A stretch of DNA of 64,000 nucleotides from Dyadobacter sp. CY347 (GCF_021502655.1 NZ_JAKFFT010000011.1:1-64000), one strand, 5' to 3'; shown: positions 45,750 through 55,002, numbered from the stretch's first letter. A program made the numbers and translations. The notes: generated from the sequence alone by a model not told the origin.

Positions 45750-46940
45750 ATGTTACTTCAAGAAACAGCATTGGAACAACTGTCGGATAGTGGCGTCAAC
45801 TTTACCATGAACGAATTCAGACGATCTATAACACAACGCTTCAAAGATCCTATATTTGATTTATTCATTCAGGCTGGAATCGTTAATGAAATCAAGAGTC
45901 CAGATGGCATTCTGCGACTTTGTATTCGAAGTGGTTCAGCTGAGAAAATGCAGATACTTCTCTCGCAACTAAATTTAGAAATCCTTTCACCAGAATTGTT
46001 TTTTGAATTGATTGACAGGGCAGCCTTTGAACAATATGATACGCCCGAAAGTGCCGCTGCTTCACAATGGAAGCATTTAGCATACAGTTCGTTGCATAAA
46101 GTGAAGGATGTGAATTTTTTAAAAGAAAAGCAAATTCGGATTCATAATCATGTCGTAACTGAAGAGCAAACACCCCTGCGACTAGCCGTATTTATGAGAG
46201 ATCCCCAACTTGTTCACCTTTTGATCAAAAATGGCGCGTTGGCAGACGCCAAGTTTTCCGAAGATACTTATTTACAGGGCGGTAACTTACTTCACTTTAT
46301 TGCAGCTCAAAAGGAAACATCCAAAAAAGATATTTTAATCAGTGGAATCTTAATAAGTGCCGGAGTTGAAATAAATGCAAAAAACAAGAACCTGTACACT
46401 CCGCTGGCCTTATGTGCCCAAAACGGGTCTCTCGCAATGGCAAAATTTCTCGTAAGCAAGGGAGCTTTTCTGGATGAAAAAGTAGGCTTAAATGCGGATA
46501 CCACCATTTTAATGGAAGGCATCCGTCATAAAAATTATGCTATAACACAATTTCTACTTGATCATGGCGCAGATGTTCACTATCGGGACAAAAATGGATG
46601 GACAGCTGCGAGGCTCGCTTTCAATCGACGCAACAGGGAAACTGGGGAAGCTATAATATCCAAAGGCGCAGTTGTGCGGCCTTTTATTGGCCTAAATGGT
46701 TCACCTAGTAAGACCGCGGGCATTCTAGTGGAAGTTTTAGATACGACGGCCTCTGGCAGCGCCTATTCATCGGGAATCAGAATAAATGACATTATCATTG
46801 AAGTGGATTTTCAACCAATAGATTCAATGCCCAGCTTGATAAACGTTATTACTGCGAAGCGACCTTTGGATACAATCACAATGACTGTGATTCGCGAAAA
46901 CACCACTTTGAATTTTATTGTCGAAATTCAGGCGATTTAA
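45750..46940 (+). CDS. Ankyrin-repeat protein with C-terminal PDZ-like domain
   Basis: A 396-residue cytoplasmic protein (no signal peptide). An N-terminal helical region (1-125) of no known family is followed by about four ankyrin repeats (about 130-310: TPLRLAVFMRDPQLVHLLI, NLYTPLALCAQNGSLAMAKF, a repeat with FLLDHGADVHYRDKNGWTA) and a PDZ-like domain (about 312-396, GILVEVLDTTASGSAYSSGI). The combination is unusual; it suggests a peptide-binding adaptor. The gap upstream (45485-45749) holds no clear promoter, and a 50-codon overlapping frame exists at 45658-45810. Confidence 0.8.
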   Translation: MLLQETALEQLSDSGVNFTMNEFRRSITQRFKDPIFDLFIQAGIVNEIKSPDGILRLCIRSGSAEKMQILLSQLNLEILSPELFFELIDRAAFEQYDTPESAAASQWKHLAYSSLHKVKDVNFLKEKQIRIHNHVVTEEQTPLRLAVFMRDPQLVHLLIKNGALADAKFSEDTYLQGGNLLHFIAAQKETSKKDILISGILISAGVEINAKNKNLYTPLALCAQNGSLAMAKFLVSKGAFLDEKVGLNADTTILMEGIRHKNYAITQFLLDHGADVHYRDKNGWTAARLAFNRRNRETGEAIISKGAVVRPFIGLNGSPSKTAGILVEVLDTTASGSAYSSGIRINDIIIEVDFQPIDSMPSLINVITAKRPLDTITMTVIRENTTLNFIVEIQAI

Positions 46941-47012
46941 CCTGATTTTTAGCTCTGAACAAATATTGATGTACTTATCATTAAGGAACGCACATTGTTT
47001 TTACCCAAGTTA

Positions 47013-47924
47013 TTACTCCAAAACCTTAACCGTAAGACTTCGCCAGAGATAAAAAACCAGGTAACTCTCCCAGCCTGCAAACTGCTGAAATAGCGCTTCG
47101 ATCTTGCCCGTTTCGCTTCTGTCCTGGATAATGTTGTGATTGGAAAGCGCATTTAGTAAACCAATATCCCCATGCGGAATGCCGCCCGGCTCCTGCAAGG
47201 ATTTCATTAATACATAATTAGCCGTCCAGACACCGATTCCCTTGTGATCGGTTAATGCTTTCTTGCGTGCTTCGAAGCTGGGCAGAGCACGGATTGCTTC
47301 CTTATCAATGCTTCCATTCGCAAATGCTCTTGCAATGCCAATCACATAATCTGATTTTTGTTTTGAAAACTGCATTTCCTTCAAAAGATCGGGATCGGCC
47401 GCTGCCAGCACTTCGGGCTCGGGAAAGACGTAGTAAGACTCATTTTCATGATCGATGCGCTTACCATAATGTTCCACAAGCCTGCGCTTCACTTTATAGG
47501 CAAAGGACAAATTGATCTGCTGACCGATAATGCACCAGCAAATGGCTTCAAAGAGATTTGAAATGCCAATCATCCGCAAGCCTTTATAACTTTCTGCCAT
47601 GTATGCAATGCGTCCGTCGGCTTTGAGCAAATCATAAAATGGCTGAATGTTGGTGTCCATATCAAACCATTCGCGCACATAATCAACGAGATAGGCTTTA
47701 TTTTCCTGGGTTGGTTCGCCTTTCAGAATATCCAGTTCCAAAAAACCTGCATGCTCCTTAATGGCAACCAGCAGCATTTCGTCTCCCACTTCCAATGCCT
47801 TGAAAATGGTATCACCTTTAATGATATGCAGGCAGTCGTCATAGTTCCTGTTGAGAAACCACAGACATTCTTCAAAACTAAAAAGCGCCGGAACGGGAAT
47901 TAAAACCTGATGCTCATTATTCAT
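47013..47924 (-). CDS. DNA-3-methyladenine glycosylase II-type (AlkA-like) HhH-GPD protein
   Basis: A 303-residue base-excision glycosylase. The N-terminal AlkA_N-like domain (1-115) is followed by the helix-hairpin-helix-GPD core: IGQQINLSFA (about 133), the hairpin HKGIGVWTANYVL (about 227-239) and catalytic Asp253 in HGDIGLL. It removes alkylated bases such as 3-methyladenine in known relatives. It lies convergent to the ankyrin gene, near the oxygenase and Ada-like pair. Confidence 0.9.
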   Translation of the reverse strand: MNNEHQVLIPVPALFSFEECLWFLNRNYDDCLHIIKGDTIFKALEVGDEMLLVAIKEHAGFLELDILKGEPTQENKAYLVDYVREWFDMDTNIQPFYDLLKADGRIAYMAESYKGLRMIGISNLFEAICWCIIGQQINLSFAYKVKRRLVEHYGKRIDHENESYYVFPEPEVLAAADPDLLKEMQFSKQKSDYVIGIARAFANGSIDKEAIRALPSFEARKKALTDHKGIGVWTANYVLMKSLQEPGGIPHGDIGLLNALSNHNIIQDRSETGKIEALFQQFAGWESYLVFYLWRSLTVKVLE

Positions 47925-47981
47925 TTACCAAATATACCAGAGCTAAAAACAAGCCAAAACCCATTTCTTGCCGCATGAATG

Positions 47982-49001
47982 TTAATGTACAATTTTGAAA
48001 ACCAATTCTTTAAGCAACTCTCCTTCGGGAATACTCACGCCGTCGAGGCCTTTCAGACGGGCGTCGCATTCTCGCAGATAATGGATAATGTTGGCCACTT
48101 TGGGAAGCGGGTAATTGCGGATGGCCAGCAGATAATCTTTTACAAAATAAGGGTTCACACCAAGTTCGGTAGCAAGTCCTTTTTCCGTTTTATCCTTGCT
48201 GGAGTGCGCAAGGAGCACTTTTGTATAAAACCCAAAAAGAATGATCAGGATGGGTGCCAGTGGATTATCTTTTGAATTTTGGGAAAAATAAGTGGCAATC
48301 TGGTTGGCCTTCATGACATCGCGCGTCATCAATGCCTTTTGGAATTCAAACACATTATATTCCTTACTGATGCCGACAAACCGTTCAATAGCCGCTGCAT
48401 CTATGCCCTCATCCACACGGAGGTTAACCAGTATTTTCCGGATTTCGTTGGACAATCGTTTCAGATCATTTCCAATGTTATCAACCAGCATCTGCACAGC
48501 CTTCGGGCTTATTTTCACGCCTTCGTGCTGACAAAAAGAAGCGACCCATTCCGGTAACTTGTTGTCATACATCTTCTTAGATTGTACCACAACCCCATTC
48601 GTATTCATGGATTTGATAAAAGTCTTGCGCTCGTCCGCATTGGCATGAAAGCAAAAAACCAGCACCGTGCTGTTCAGCGGGTTCAATGCATAATCTTCCA
48701 GCCTAGCCTGCTGTTCCTTCTGCTCAATGCCGCCGAGCTTGTTGGCATCCTTCACCAGGATCAATTGCCTTTCAGCCATAAAAGGAAAGCGCCGCGCATA
48801 GCTTAGCACTCCGGCCACATCCGTATCCTTTCCATACAGAACGAATTGGTTAAAACCTTTTTCAGATTCAGGAACAACGCGTTTTTCCAATTCCTCGGCA
48901 ATAGAATCGATATGATAAGGCTCATCGCCGTGCAGAAAATATATCGGCCTGAACTTTTTACTTCTGATTTCTTTGAGGACAATATCCGGTGTTTGGGCCA
49001 T
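47982..49001 (-). CDS. holA: DNA polymerase III subunit delta
   Basis: A 339-residue clamp-loader subunit. Domain I carries the degenerate P-loop-like start FLHGDEPYHIDSIAEEL, followed by VFCFHANADERKTF; domain III has the helical bundle with FEFQKALMTRDVMKA. The C-terminus (ALNPL-type, here KGLDGVSIPEGELLKELV) is normal. It precedes the ACP phosphodiesterase-like gene on the same strand by 24 bases upstream spacing. Confidence 0.93.
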   Translation of the reverse strand: MAQTPDIVLKEIRSKKFRPIYFLHGDEPYHIDSIAEELEKRVVPESEKGFNQFVLYGKDTDVAGVLSYARRFPFMAERQLILVKDANKLGGIEQKEQQARLEDYALNPLNSTVLVFCFHANADERKTFIKSMNTNGVVVQSKKMYDNKLPEWVASFCQHEGVKISPKAVQMLVDNIGNDLKRLSNEIRKILVNLRVDEGIDAAAIERFVGISKEYNVFEFQKALMTRDVMKANQIATYFSQNSKDNPLAPILIILFGFYTKVLLAHSSKDKTEKGLATELGVNPYFVKDYLLAIRNYPLPKVANIIHYLRECDARLKGLDGVSIPEGELLKELVFKIVH

Positions 49002-49025
49002 TGGTTGTGCCTGTAAGCAATAATG

Positions 49026-49622
49026 TTAATGTGTTAATATAAAGTCCGCTGACTGTTTTTGAAGTTCCGGGAAAAAGCGTAAAAATTTATCCCTGTAAAA
49101 TTCCTCGTTCACACGCAGCTCCTGCATGGCGTTCCGAAGCGGCTCCAGATATGTTGCCCGCCGCGACATCCGGTGAAAAGTCAGTTCTACGCCTTCCAGC
49201 GTTGCATAGCTCGTTAGCCAGTCCTCGCGGACCATGGCCTGCACCATGCGCGTCATGTGCTCGGGAATAAAGTGCTCATTCTTCCTGATCAGGGCATATA
49301 TGTTCCGGGTGTATGTAAAAAGCGGCTCTTCGTGATACCGATCAAAATGCTGCGCAAGGAAGTAATCAAAATAAATATCCATCACAATGCCAGCCAGCTT
49401 TCCCTGCGACAATGCTGCCTTATGCGTGGCTTCGCGTACAATCTCATGCTGGTCTGTGAAAAAATCGATATGCCTGTGCAGCTTCAATCCGGTGACAAAG
49501 TCAGGGTCCCATTCGGCCGTCTTTTCATCCGTCAAACGGCCCTTAATGAAATCGCCCACATAATTGCCCATCATCACGCCCTCCTTGTCTCCCGATAGCA
49601 AAATGTGTGCTAAAAAATTCAT
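49026..49622 (-). CDS. Acyl carrier protein phosphodiesterase-like (AcpH/DUF479) protein
   Basis: A 198-residue protein of the AcpH family, which removes 4'-phosphopantetheine from acyl carrier protein in E. coli. The family blocks MNFLAHILLSGD, MGNYVGDFIKGR and HRHIDFFTDQH with the Asp/His residues of an HD-like metal site are intact. It lies directly upstream of holA on the same strand. The activity in Bacteroidota members is not proven. Confidence 0.9.
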   Translation of the reverse strand: MNFLAHILLSGDKEGVMMGNYVGDFIKGRLTDEKTAEWDPDFVTGLKLHRHIDFFTDQHEIVREATHKAALSQGKLAGIVMDIYFDYFLAQHFDRYHEEPLFTYTRNIYALIRKNEHFIPEHMTRMVQAMVREDWLTSYATLEGVELTFHRMSRRATYLEPLRNAMQELRVNEEFYRDKFLRFFPELQKQSADFILTH

Positions 49623-49649
49623 CTAAATGACATTTTGGCAAATTTGCCG

Positions 49650-49657
49650 TACGTTTG
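49650..49657 (+). promoter_or_regulatory. Candidate -7 box of the slyD promoter
   Basis: TACGTTTG matches TAnnTTTG exactly, 62 bases ahead of the slyD ATG. The nearest TTG is too close to serve as a -33 box. Confidence 0.4.
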
Positions 49658-49719
49658 TTTTTCCCTGCTCTACTTGGAACAATTTTTTACAACAACCATT
49701 ATTTTAATCAAACTAGCAA

Positions 49720-50235
49720 ATGAAAGTCGAAAAAAATAACGTAATAGCGTTAACATACAGCCTTAGAATTCCTGACACAGACGGCGAAACAGATGTCGTT
49801 GAAGTGGTTACGGAAGAAGATCCAATGTACTTCATACAAGGCATCAGCGGCCTTCCCGAGGGTTTCGAAAACCAGATCGAAGGACTCGTTGCAGGTGATA
49901 TATTTGAATTTACCGTTGCCCCGGAAGAAGGTTACGGCGAGTTTGATGAGGAAGCCATTGTTGAGCTGCCAAAAGCAGTGTTCCAGATGGAAGACGTTAA
50001 CCAGGATGAATTATTGCAGATCGGCAATATCATTCCAATGACCAACGAGGACGGCGAAAGAATGCATGGCCAGGTTGTTGAGATCAAGGACGACCTTGTT
50101 GTGATGAACTTCAACCACCCACTGGCAGGAAAAGAAATGCATTTCAAAGGACAAATCATCTCAATCCGCCCAGCCACAGCAGAAGAAATCAGCCACGGGC
50201 ATGTGCATGGTGCGGGTGGCGTGCATCATCATTAA
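49720..50235 (+). CDS. slyD: SlyD-type FKBP peptidyl-prolyl isomerase
   Basis: A 171-residue cytoplasmic FKBP with an inserted 'IF' chaperone domain between the two halves of the isomerase fold (first half with YFIQGISGLPEGFENQIEG, last half with FNHPLAGKEMHFKG). The C-terminus is His-rich (HVHGAGGVHHH), typical of SlyD, which binds nickel. It stands alone. Confidence 0.93.
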   Translation: MKVEKNNVIALTYSLRIPDTDGETDVVEVVTEEDPMYFIQGISGLPEGFENQIEGLVAGDIFEFTVAPEEGYGEFDEEAIVELPKAVFQMEDVNQDELLQIGNIIPMTNEDGERMHGQVVEIKDDLVVMNFNHPLAGKEMHFKGQIISIRPATAEEISHGHVHGAGGVHHH

Positions 50236-50239
50236 TTTT

Positions 50240-50296
50240 GAATGAGTGAATGACTGAATGTTTTTTTATTCACTCATTCACTCATTCACTCATTCA
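50240..50296. repeat. Inverted array of the octamer ACTCATTC (copy 2)
   Basis: GAATGAGTGAATG (50240-50252) faces three tandem ACTCATTC units (50272-50295) across a T7 run and can pair over 13 bases without mismatch. It fills the gap between convergent slyD and dCMP deaminase and reaches into the deaminase stop codon (50294-50296). It probably works as a bidirectional terminator; a related array is at 5115-5221. Confidence 0.75.
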
Positions 50297-50773
50297 ATCG
50301 TTAACAACATACTGCTCTACCTCCACGCCGAACCTCTTCAAAAACTCCACTCCTTCTTCAATTGCGATTCCCTTGTAAGCCGCGTAGGAATGCAGGAAAA
50401 TTACTTTTTTGATTTTCATTGTATAGATCACCCTGGCGCAGGCAATGCATGGCGCTAATGTTACGAAAAGCGTTGACCCTTCGATATTCGAGCCGTTTTT
50501 TACAGCAAACAATATAGCGTTTTGCTCCGCGTGCAAAGCGAGTGAACAACTCCCCTTCGCGTCTCTCGGACATCCAACTTCCGGAAATTCCTCATCACAA
50601 TTATGCGTGCCTGCGGGAGGACCATTGTAACCGATTGAAATAATACGCGTGTCTTTTGTTAATACCGCACCAACCTGTGCTTTGATGCAATGTGAACGCA
50701 GCGCCAGATTTTTTGCTAATTCCATGTAGATATCATCAAATTTCGGGCGCAAATTCGTTGTAGATAATGTCAT
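50294..50773 (-). CDS. dCMP deaminase family protein
   Basis: About 159 residues; a zinc deaminase that makes dUMP from dCMP for thymidylate synthesis. The active site reads HAEQNAI (His/Glu) and APCIACAR (two cysteines), with the dCMP-type insertion GYNGPPAGTHNC...EVGCPRDAKGSC carrying a second metal site. The ATG at 50773 is used because the longer frame starts only with TTG and would leave a leader of about six bases from the promoter at 50797-50826. Confidence 0.92.
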   Translation of the reverse strand: MTLSTTNLRPKFDDIYMELAKNLALRSHCIKAQVGAVLTKDTRIISIGYNGPPAGTHNCDEEFPEVGCPRDAKGSCSLALHAEQNAILFAVKNGSNIEGSTLFVTLAPCIACARVIYTMKIKKVIFLHSYAAYKGIAIEEGVEFLKRFGVEVEQYVVND

Positions 50774-50796
50774 TCGTTTCTTCAATAATTTTTATA

Positions 50797-50826
50797 CAAA
50801 CTTATAGAATTGAAAACGGGATTCAA
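50797..50826 (-). promoter_or_regulatory. Promoter of the dCMP deaminase gene
   Basis: On the minus strand TTG (50824-50826), 19 bases, then TAAGTTTG (50797-50804) fit the Bacteroidota consensus exactly. Transcription would begin around 50790, which favours the ATG at 50773. Confidence 0.6.
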
Positions 50827-50842
50827 CACAAGATTTTGAAGT

Positions 50843-51925
50843 ATGATCAGAAGTTTTTTGCTAACCCTTTTACTGGTTTTGACATTCCTGCCCGCCTTTC
50901 CGCAGGAGGAGAAAGTCGTGCTGAAACTTGCACAGGATCAGGCATCATTAGTTAAAAGTTATAAATTTTTTATTCAGGAAGTTGAAGATCAGCGCATTAT
51001 GCCTGGGTCTGGATTGGGAAAAGTGATTGTTCTGGGCAAAGAAGCGCCGGTCGTGCTGCCGGGTAAGGTGGACAAGGAACTCTTCAATTACTGGTCATTT
51101 GCCGCACCCAAAAATCAGCAAACTTACCTGCCGCTTTACATCAGTATTAAAGAACTTTCATTGAACGAAAAGCGTGTGGGACCTAACAAGGTCACCGGCG
51201 AAGTGAAGCTTTCGGTGAAATTTCGTTGGTATCGAAATATGCAGCCGGTGGAGTTAACAAATTATCAGACAGCAGCAAACTACACCCGGCCGGAAAGAGA
51301 CTATATGTACGAAAAGTTGGTTAAGCAATTGCTCGACCAATCCATCGCACACTTTCAAAAGTGGATGACGCTGAATGCTGGGAAAAACCCGGCGCTGGCG
51401 CGGAACATTCAGTTGGTCTTTAAAGAAATTAGTAACAGTAATTCGGATACGGTATTTTATTCGCCTAAAAGGCCGCTGATATGGGATGATTTCAAGGTGC
51501 GCAGTGCCAAGCCTGGCAGCAGATACGCGGCTGCTGTGTTTACAAGTTTTGGCTACGAAGGCCGCTCCTATCCGAAAGACGATGACCTTGTTGTCGAAAT
51601 CGGCCTGAAAACTTTTATGGTGAAGAGCATGTCATGGGGTCGGCCTGAGTCCAGAAACGCAAGCACGTTGCGCCACGAACAAATTCATTTCGACATTACA
51701 AGGCTGGTTGTCGAAAAATTTAAAGCCCGGCTTCTTAAAGCAGAGCTGACCATTGATGACTACGACAGCGAGATACAATATCAGTTCCTGGAAGCATTCC
51801 GTGAAATGAACACGGATCAGGAACGCTATGACGGCGAAACCGGCCATGGCCTGAATGCAGGTGCCCAGGCGGCCTGGGACCGCAAAATTGCAGGCGAGAT
51901 TTCGGCAGTTTATGCTGTTCAATAA
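50843..51925 (+). CDS. DUF922-type secreted putative zinc protease
   Basis: A 360-residue protein with a signal peptide (about 1-21, FPAFPQ). The C-terminal half matches the DUF922 family of predicted secreted zinc-dependent proteases, with HEQIHFD at 278-284 (HExxH) and a later YDGETGHG block that could give the third ligand. The N-terminal half (30-190) is a beta-rich region of no named family. It ends 4 bases short of the stop of convergent comEC with no terminator. Confidence 0.75.
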   Translation: MIRSFLLTLLLVLTFLPAFPQEEKVVLKLAQDQASLVKSYKFFIQEVEDQRIMPGSGLGKVIVLGKEAPVVLPGKVDKELFNYWSFAAPKNQQTYLPLYISIKELSLNEKRVGPNKVTGEVKLSVKFRWYRNMQPVELTNYQTAANYTRPERDYMYEKLVKQLLDQSIAHFQKWMTLNAGKNPALARNIQLVFKEISNSNSDTVFYSPKRPLIWDDFKVRSAKPGSRYAAAVFTSFGYEGRSYPKDDDLVVEIGLKTFMVKSMSWGRPESRNASTLRHEQIHFDITRLVVEKFKARLLKAELTIDDYDSEIQYQFLEAFREMNTDQERYDGETGHGLNAGAQAAWDRKIAGEISAVYAVQ

Positions 51926-51929
51926 CCCG

Positions 51930-53711
51930 TTATGGCGCGGTGACAAACATAGTTTCTGCCACTTCCTGACTCGTCGCGTAGTTTTTGATATAAAAATCAT
52001 AAGCGTCCAAATCTTTCTCAAAAGCCTTATCACTGACGATATAAAGCGATTTTCCCTGCTTAAAACTTACAACCTCATGCTTGGGCACATGATGCACAAC
52101 CATTTGATCTGAGAGGCGGATCTTGATGCTTTGGGAAACTGAATAGGTTGAGAAAATGATTGCCAGCAAATAGGAACATTTCACATATTGGAAGGCTCTT
52201 GAATGATAGGCATACCAGATCGCGAACAGCATTGCATATAGTAAAACCACTTCCAGTTTATCCAGATTAAGGTCTTCCAATAAATATCCGGGTAAGGACT
52301 TGGGTACAGAAACCGCAATGTTTGTCATATAAGCCGAAAGCCAAACCACCTTATTAACAATCACTTGCAACCAAAATATATGCAATGGTGCGACCAGCAA
52401 AAGCACTAATGCAGCCGGCAGCAGGACATTGGTAAAGCCAATCACAAATGGATTGACCAGCCAGAAATAACTCGGAAATTGATGAAAATAAAATAAACTC
52501 AGCGGGAAAGTAGCCAGCTGCGCTGCAAACGACAATGCTGTGATCTGCCAGACAAACTTCAAAACCTTATTCTCAGGGTTAAAAATGCTGTTCAGAGGCT
52601 CATACAGGAGAAATATCCCGCTCATCGCCAGATAGGACAGTTGAAATCCGACATCATAAAGCGCAGCCGGGTCTAACATCAAAATCAGTAAAGCGGAAAA
52701 TGCCAGCGTATTCATAGCATTCTGTTTCCGGCCAAAAACCTCCGCGATCACAAAAACAATGCACATCAGCGTCGCCCGCTGAACCGACGGCGGCAAGCCT
52801 GTTACCATTGCATAAAAGCCAAGTAACCCGATAATCAGTGATAAATAAGCAATCTTGCCAATGCGCCAGCGCTTCATCCAGCCAAATGCATAGCTGATCA
52901 CCAGGAAGATAATCGCTACATGCATTCCTGAAACAGAAAGAATGTGAACAGTTCCGGACGTGGTGTAATCACTGATCTGGTCGGATTGCAGATCATCTCT
53001 TCTGCCCAGCAACATGGCTTTTATGAGTCCATAAGCTTCGTCGTCCTCCACATTTTTCCTGAACACTGCTGCCGCCCACTTTGAAATCCCGTTGCTCCAT
53101 TGGCTGAGGACAAAGGAATGGTTTGCATGAGAAGCGATCTGAAACGAATGCTCCGTCAGATAATCCGTCCATACAATTCCTTTGTTTCGCAAATATTGCC
53201 GGTAATCAAACTGCATTGGATTGCCGGCTTCCATCGGGCGTTCCAACGTGCCATGAACAATGAGCGTATTTCCAGGCTCCGGAATGCTCGACACATCCTG
53301 GGCAATGTTGATCAATGCTTTTAAATTAACCTTCACCCAACCTCTATCCGTTTTAATCCGCGAAATATGCGCTTCATAGCGAAGTGTTTTCGTGCGTTTC
53401 TCTGGTAAACTCCTGATCTCCGCTTCATATGCGGAATATTTCGTGACCGTTAATGTTGCAATGTTCGCGTCGTTACTTTGCTCGAAAGTTTGCATGGTGT
53501 ATGCGCCTACCACAACCATAAACAGCGGGAATGTGATCCCAAATGCTGTTTTCAGGTTTTTAAAATAAAAAACAAAGCAGAGGATAACGAGGAACCCAGC
53601 CAGCGATATAAGCAATGCTGCTGTCCAATTAAAAGCAGGAATAATTTCGCTCAACAAAATACCGGTCATGTATGACAACACAATCCCGACAAATGGCGAA
53701 CGTGGCAGCAT
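51930..53711 (-). CDS. comEC: ComEC/Rec2-family competence membrane protein
   Basis: A 593-residue polytopic membrane protein. An N-terminal DUF4131 region (helices about 8-60, then a soluble part) precedes the ComEC competence domain (helices about 230-500) with the motif TSGTVHILSVSGMHVAII. In transformable bacteria ComEC forms the DNA-uptake channel. The C-terminal metallo-beta-lactamase domain of many ComEC proteins is absent, leaving only a short tail. It begins 1 base after the stop of the M43 protease gene, so the phoH/M43/comEC genes form one operon. Confidence 0.9.
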   Translation of the reverse strand: MLPRSPFVGIVLSYMTGILLSEIIPAFNWTAALLISLAGFLVILCFVFYFKNLKTAFGITFPLFMVVVGAYTMQTFEQSNDANIATLTVTKYSAYEAEIRSLPEKRTKTLRYEAHISRIKTDRGWVKVNLKALINIAQDVSSIPEPGNTLIVHGTLERPMEAGNPMQFDYRQYLRNKGIVWTDYLTEHSFQIASHANHSFVLSQWSNGISKWAAAVFRKNVEDDEAYGLIKAMLLGRRDDLQSDQISDYTTSGTVHILSVSGMHVAIIFLVISYAFGWMKRWRIGKIAYLSLIIGLLGFYAMVTGLPPSVQRATLMCIVFVIAEVFGRKQNAMNTLAFSALLILMLDPAALYDVGFQLSYLAMSGIFLLYEPLNSIFNPENKVLKFVWQITALSFAAQLATFPLSLFYFHQFPSYFWLVNPFVIGFTNVLLPAALVLLLVAPLHIFWLQVIVNKVVWLSAYMTNIAVSVPKSLPGYLLEDLNLDKLEVVLLYAMLFAIWYAYHSRAFQYVKCSYLLAIIFSTYSVSQSIKIRLSDQMVVHHVPKHEVVSFKQGKSLYIVSDKAFEKDLDAYDFYIKNYATSQEVAETMFVTAP

Positions 53712-53712
53712 A

Positions 53713-55002
53713 CTAGCGGACTACAAAACGTTTGGTTACCGTTTTTCCACCGGATGAAACCCGGTAATAATAGAGTCCGCTTGGGAATTTTTGAACGTCG
53801 AGATAATTAAGGTCAGTAGCGCCTGATGTGACCAGCTGGCCCCGCTGATTGAAAATTTCAACCGAGAAAAGTTGAAAATTGGGTGTAAAAATATTGGCTG
53901 TTAATGTCTCACTCACCGGATTGGGATACAATTCCACTAACATATCGTCCCCTGTAATTTTTGAATATTCAACCAATTTGGCCCGTCGCGGGCTGAGTTC
54001 GAGCACGGCGTGCATGCGCTCTTTCTGGTCGTTGGTGAATACACTCATACACCCGTCGGGGGAGTAATCCATGTAATTTTCAATCATATTCCTGGTCGTA
54101 ACACCACGACATTCAGAAAACACAGGCGTGCAGGAAATATCTGTTGTTTCGTTTTTGGTAAAGGCTGTTGGTGTGTCCTCGCAATGGTCAGTCCCGCAAT
54201 TCCGGTCACCCCAAATGTGGATGAGCCCGAGCCAATGTCCTACTTCATGCGTTGTAGTGCGGCCCAGATTGTAAATAGAGCTGGTAATAGCAGGTGAATT
54301 CCTTCCAAAATAACGGAAGTCGATAATGACCCCATCGGTTAATGCTTTCAATGCCTCATCTTCGGAAGTGGCAAGCCCCGTAGTAAGATCATTTACCTCG
54401 GTAACGACGGGAAATTGAGAAGTCCCCAAATAACGGTCAGCAAGCCTGCAAACCCAGATATTAAGATAACGGCTGGTTGCCCAGGCAGCCGAAATTTCGG
54501 CCAGGTCGTCCGCTTCGGTAATCGGGCTAAACTGGCTTTTTTCATTATAGGTCCGCAAAACGGTCACCAGCTTAAAACGGATGCGCGTATCGACGCCCAG
54601 GGAATCTGTATAGTAACCTTTATAACCAGATGTATTGCCATAATCCTCGTTCAAAACGTCAATCTGGCTTTGGATCTGGGCATCTGTAATGTTCTCATTG
54701 CTCTGCCCGCCAATGGTCATATCCTCTTCACTATGAACCACATGCACCACAACCGGAATTGTTACGACTTCATCAGCATGGGTCCGTAATGAAGCCCGAT
54801 TGGCCTTAATCCTTTTCTGAATAGCTTCCTCCGACTTGATCCGCAAGTTTTGCAAAGCCGGAAATTTGGAGATGGTCAAAGCGTCCAGTTCAGTGCTGGC
54901 GCAGCGTTTCAGCAACGCATCGCTGTCCTGCGCCAGCACGAACGCTTTGGAGATAATCAACAGTAAAATGGTCAGCAGAAATTTACTGCTCGGCTTTATC
55001 AT
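53713..55002 (-). CDS. M43 (cytophagalysin-type) secreted metalloprotease with T9SS type A domain
   Basis: A 429-residue secreted protease. The signal peptide (about 1-24, VLAQ) is followed by a propeptide region, the M43/pappalysin catalytic domain with HEVGHWLGLIH (zinc motif HExxHxxGxxH, near residue 254) and the later Met-turn region near MDYSPDGCMS, and a C-terminal type IX sorting domain (about 355-429, LYPNPVSE... GLYYYRV). It should be secreted to the cell surface or medium. Its ATG lies 20 bases inside the end of phoH, an uncommon linkage. Confidence 0.92.
   Translation of the reverse strand: MIKPSSKFLLTILLLIISKAFVLAQDSDALLKRCASTELDALTISKFPALQNLRIKSEEAIQKRIKANRASLRTHADEVVTIPVVVHVVHSEEDMTIGGQSNENITDAQIQSQIDVLNEDYGNTSGYKGYYTDSLGVDTRIRFKLVTVLRTYNEKSQFSPITEADDLAEISAAWATSRYLNIWVCRLADRYLGTSQFPVVTEVNDLTTGLATSEDEALKALTDGVIIDFRYFGRNSPAITSSIYNLGRTTTHEVGHWLGLIHIWGDRNCGTDHCEDTPTAFTKNETTDISCTPVFSECRGVTTRNMIENYMDYSPDGCMSVFTNDQKERMHAVLELSPRRAKLVEYSKITGDDMLVELYPNPVSETLTANIFTPNFQLFSVEIFNQRGQLVTSGATDLNYLDVQKFPSGLYYYRVSSGGKTVTKRFVVR

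Noticed and set aside
45658..45810. 50-codon plus-strand frame overlapping the ankyrin gene start in another frame
   Set aside because: It has a plausible ATG but no homology that I recognise. It could be a small gene or an N-terminal part displaced by a frameshift, but the sequence does not support either enough to call it.
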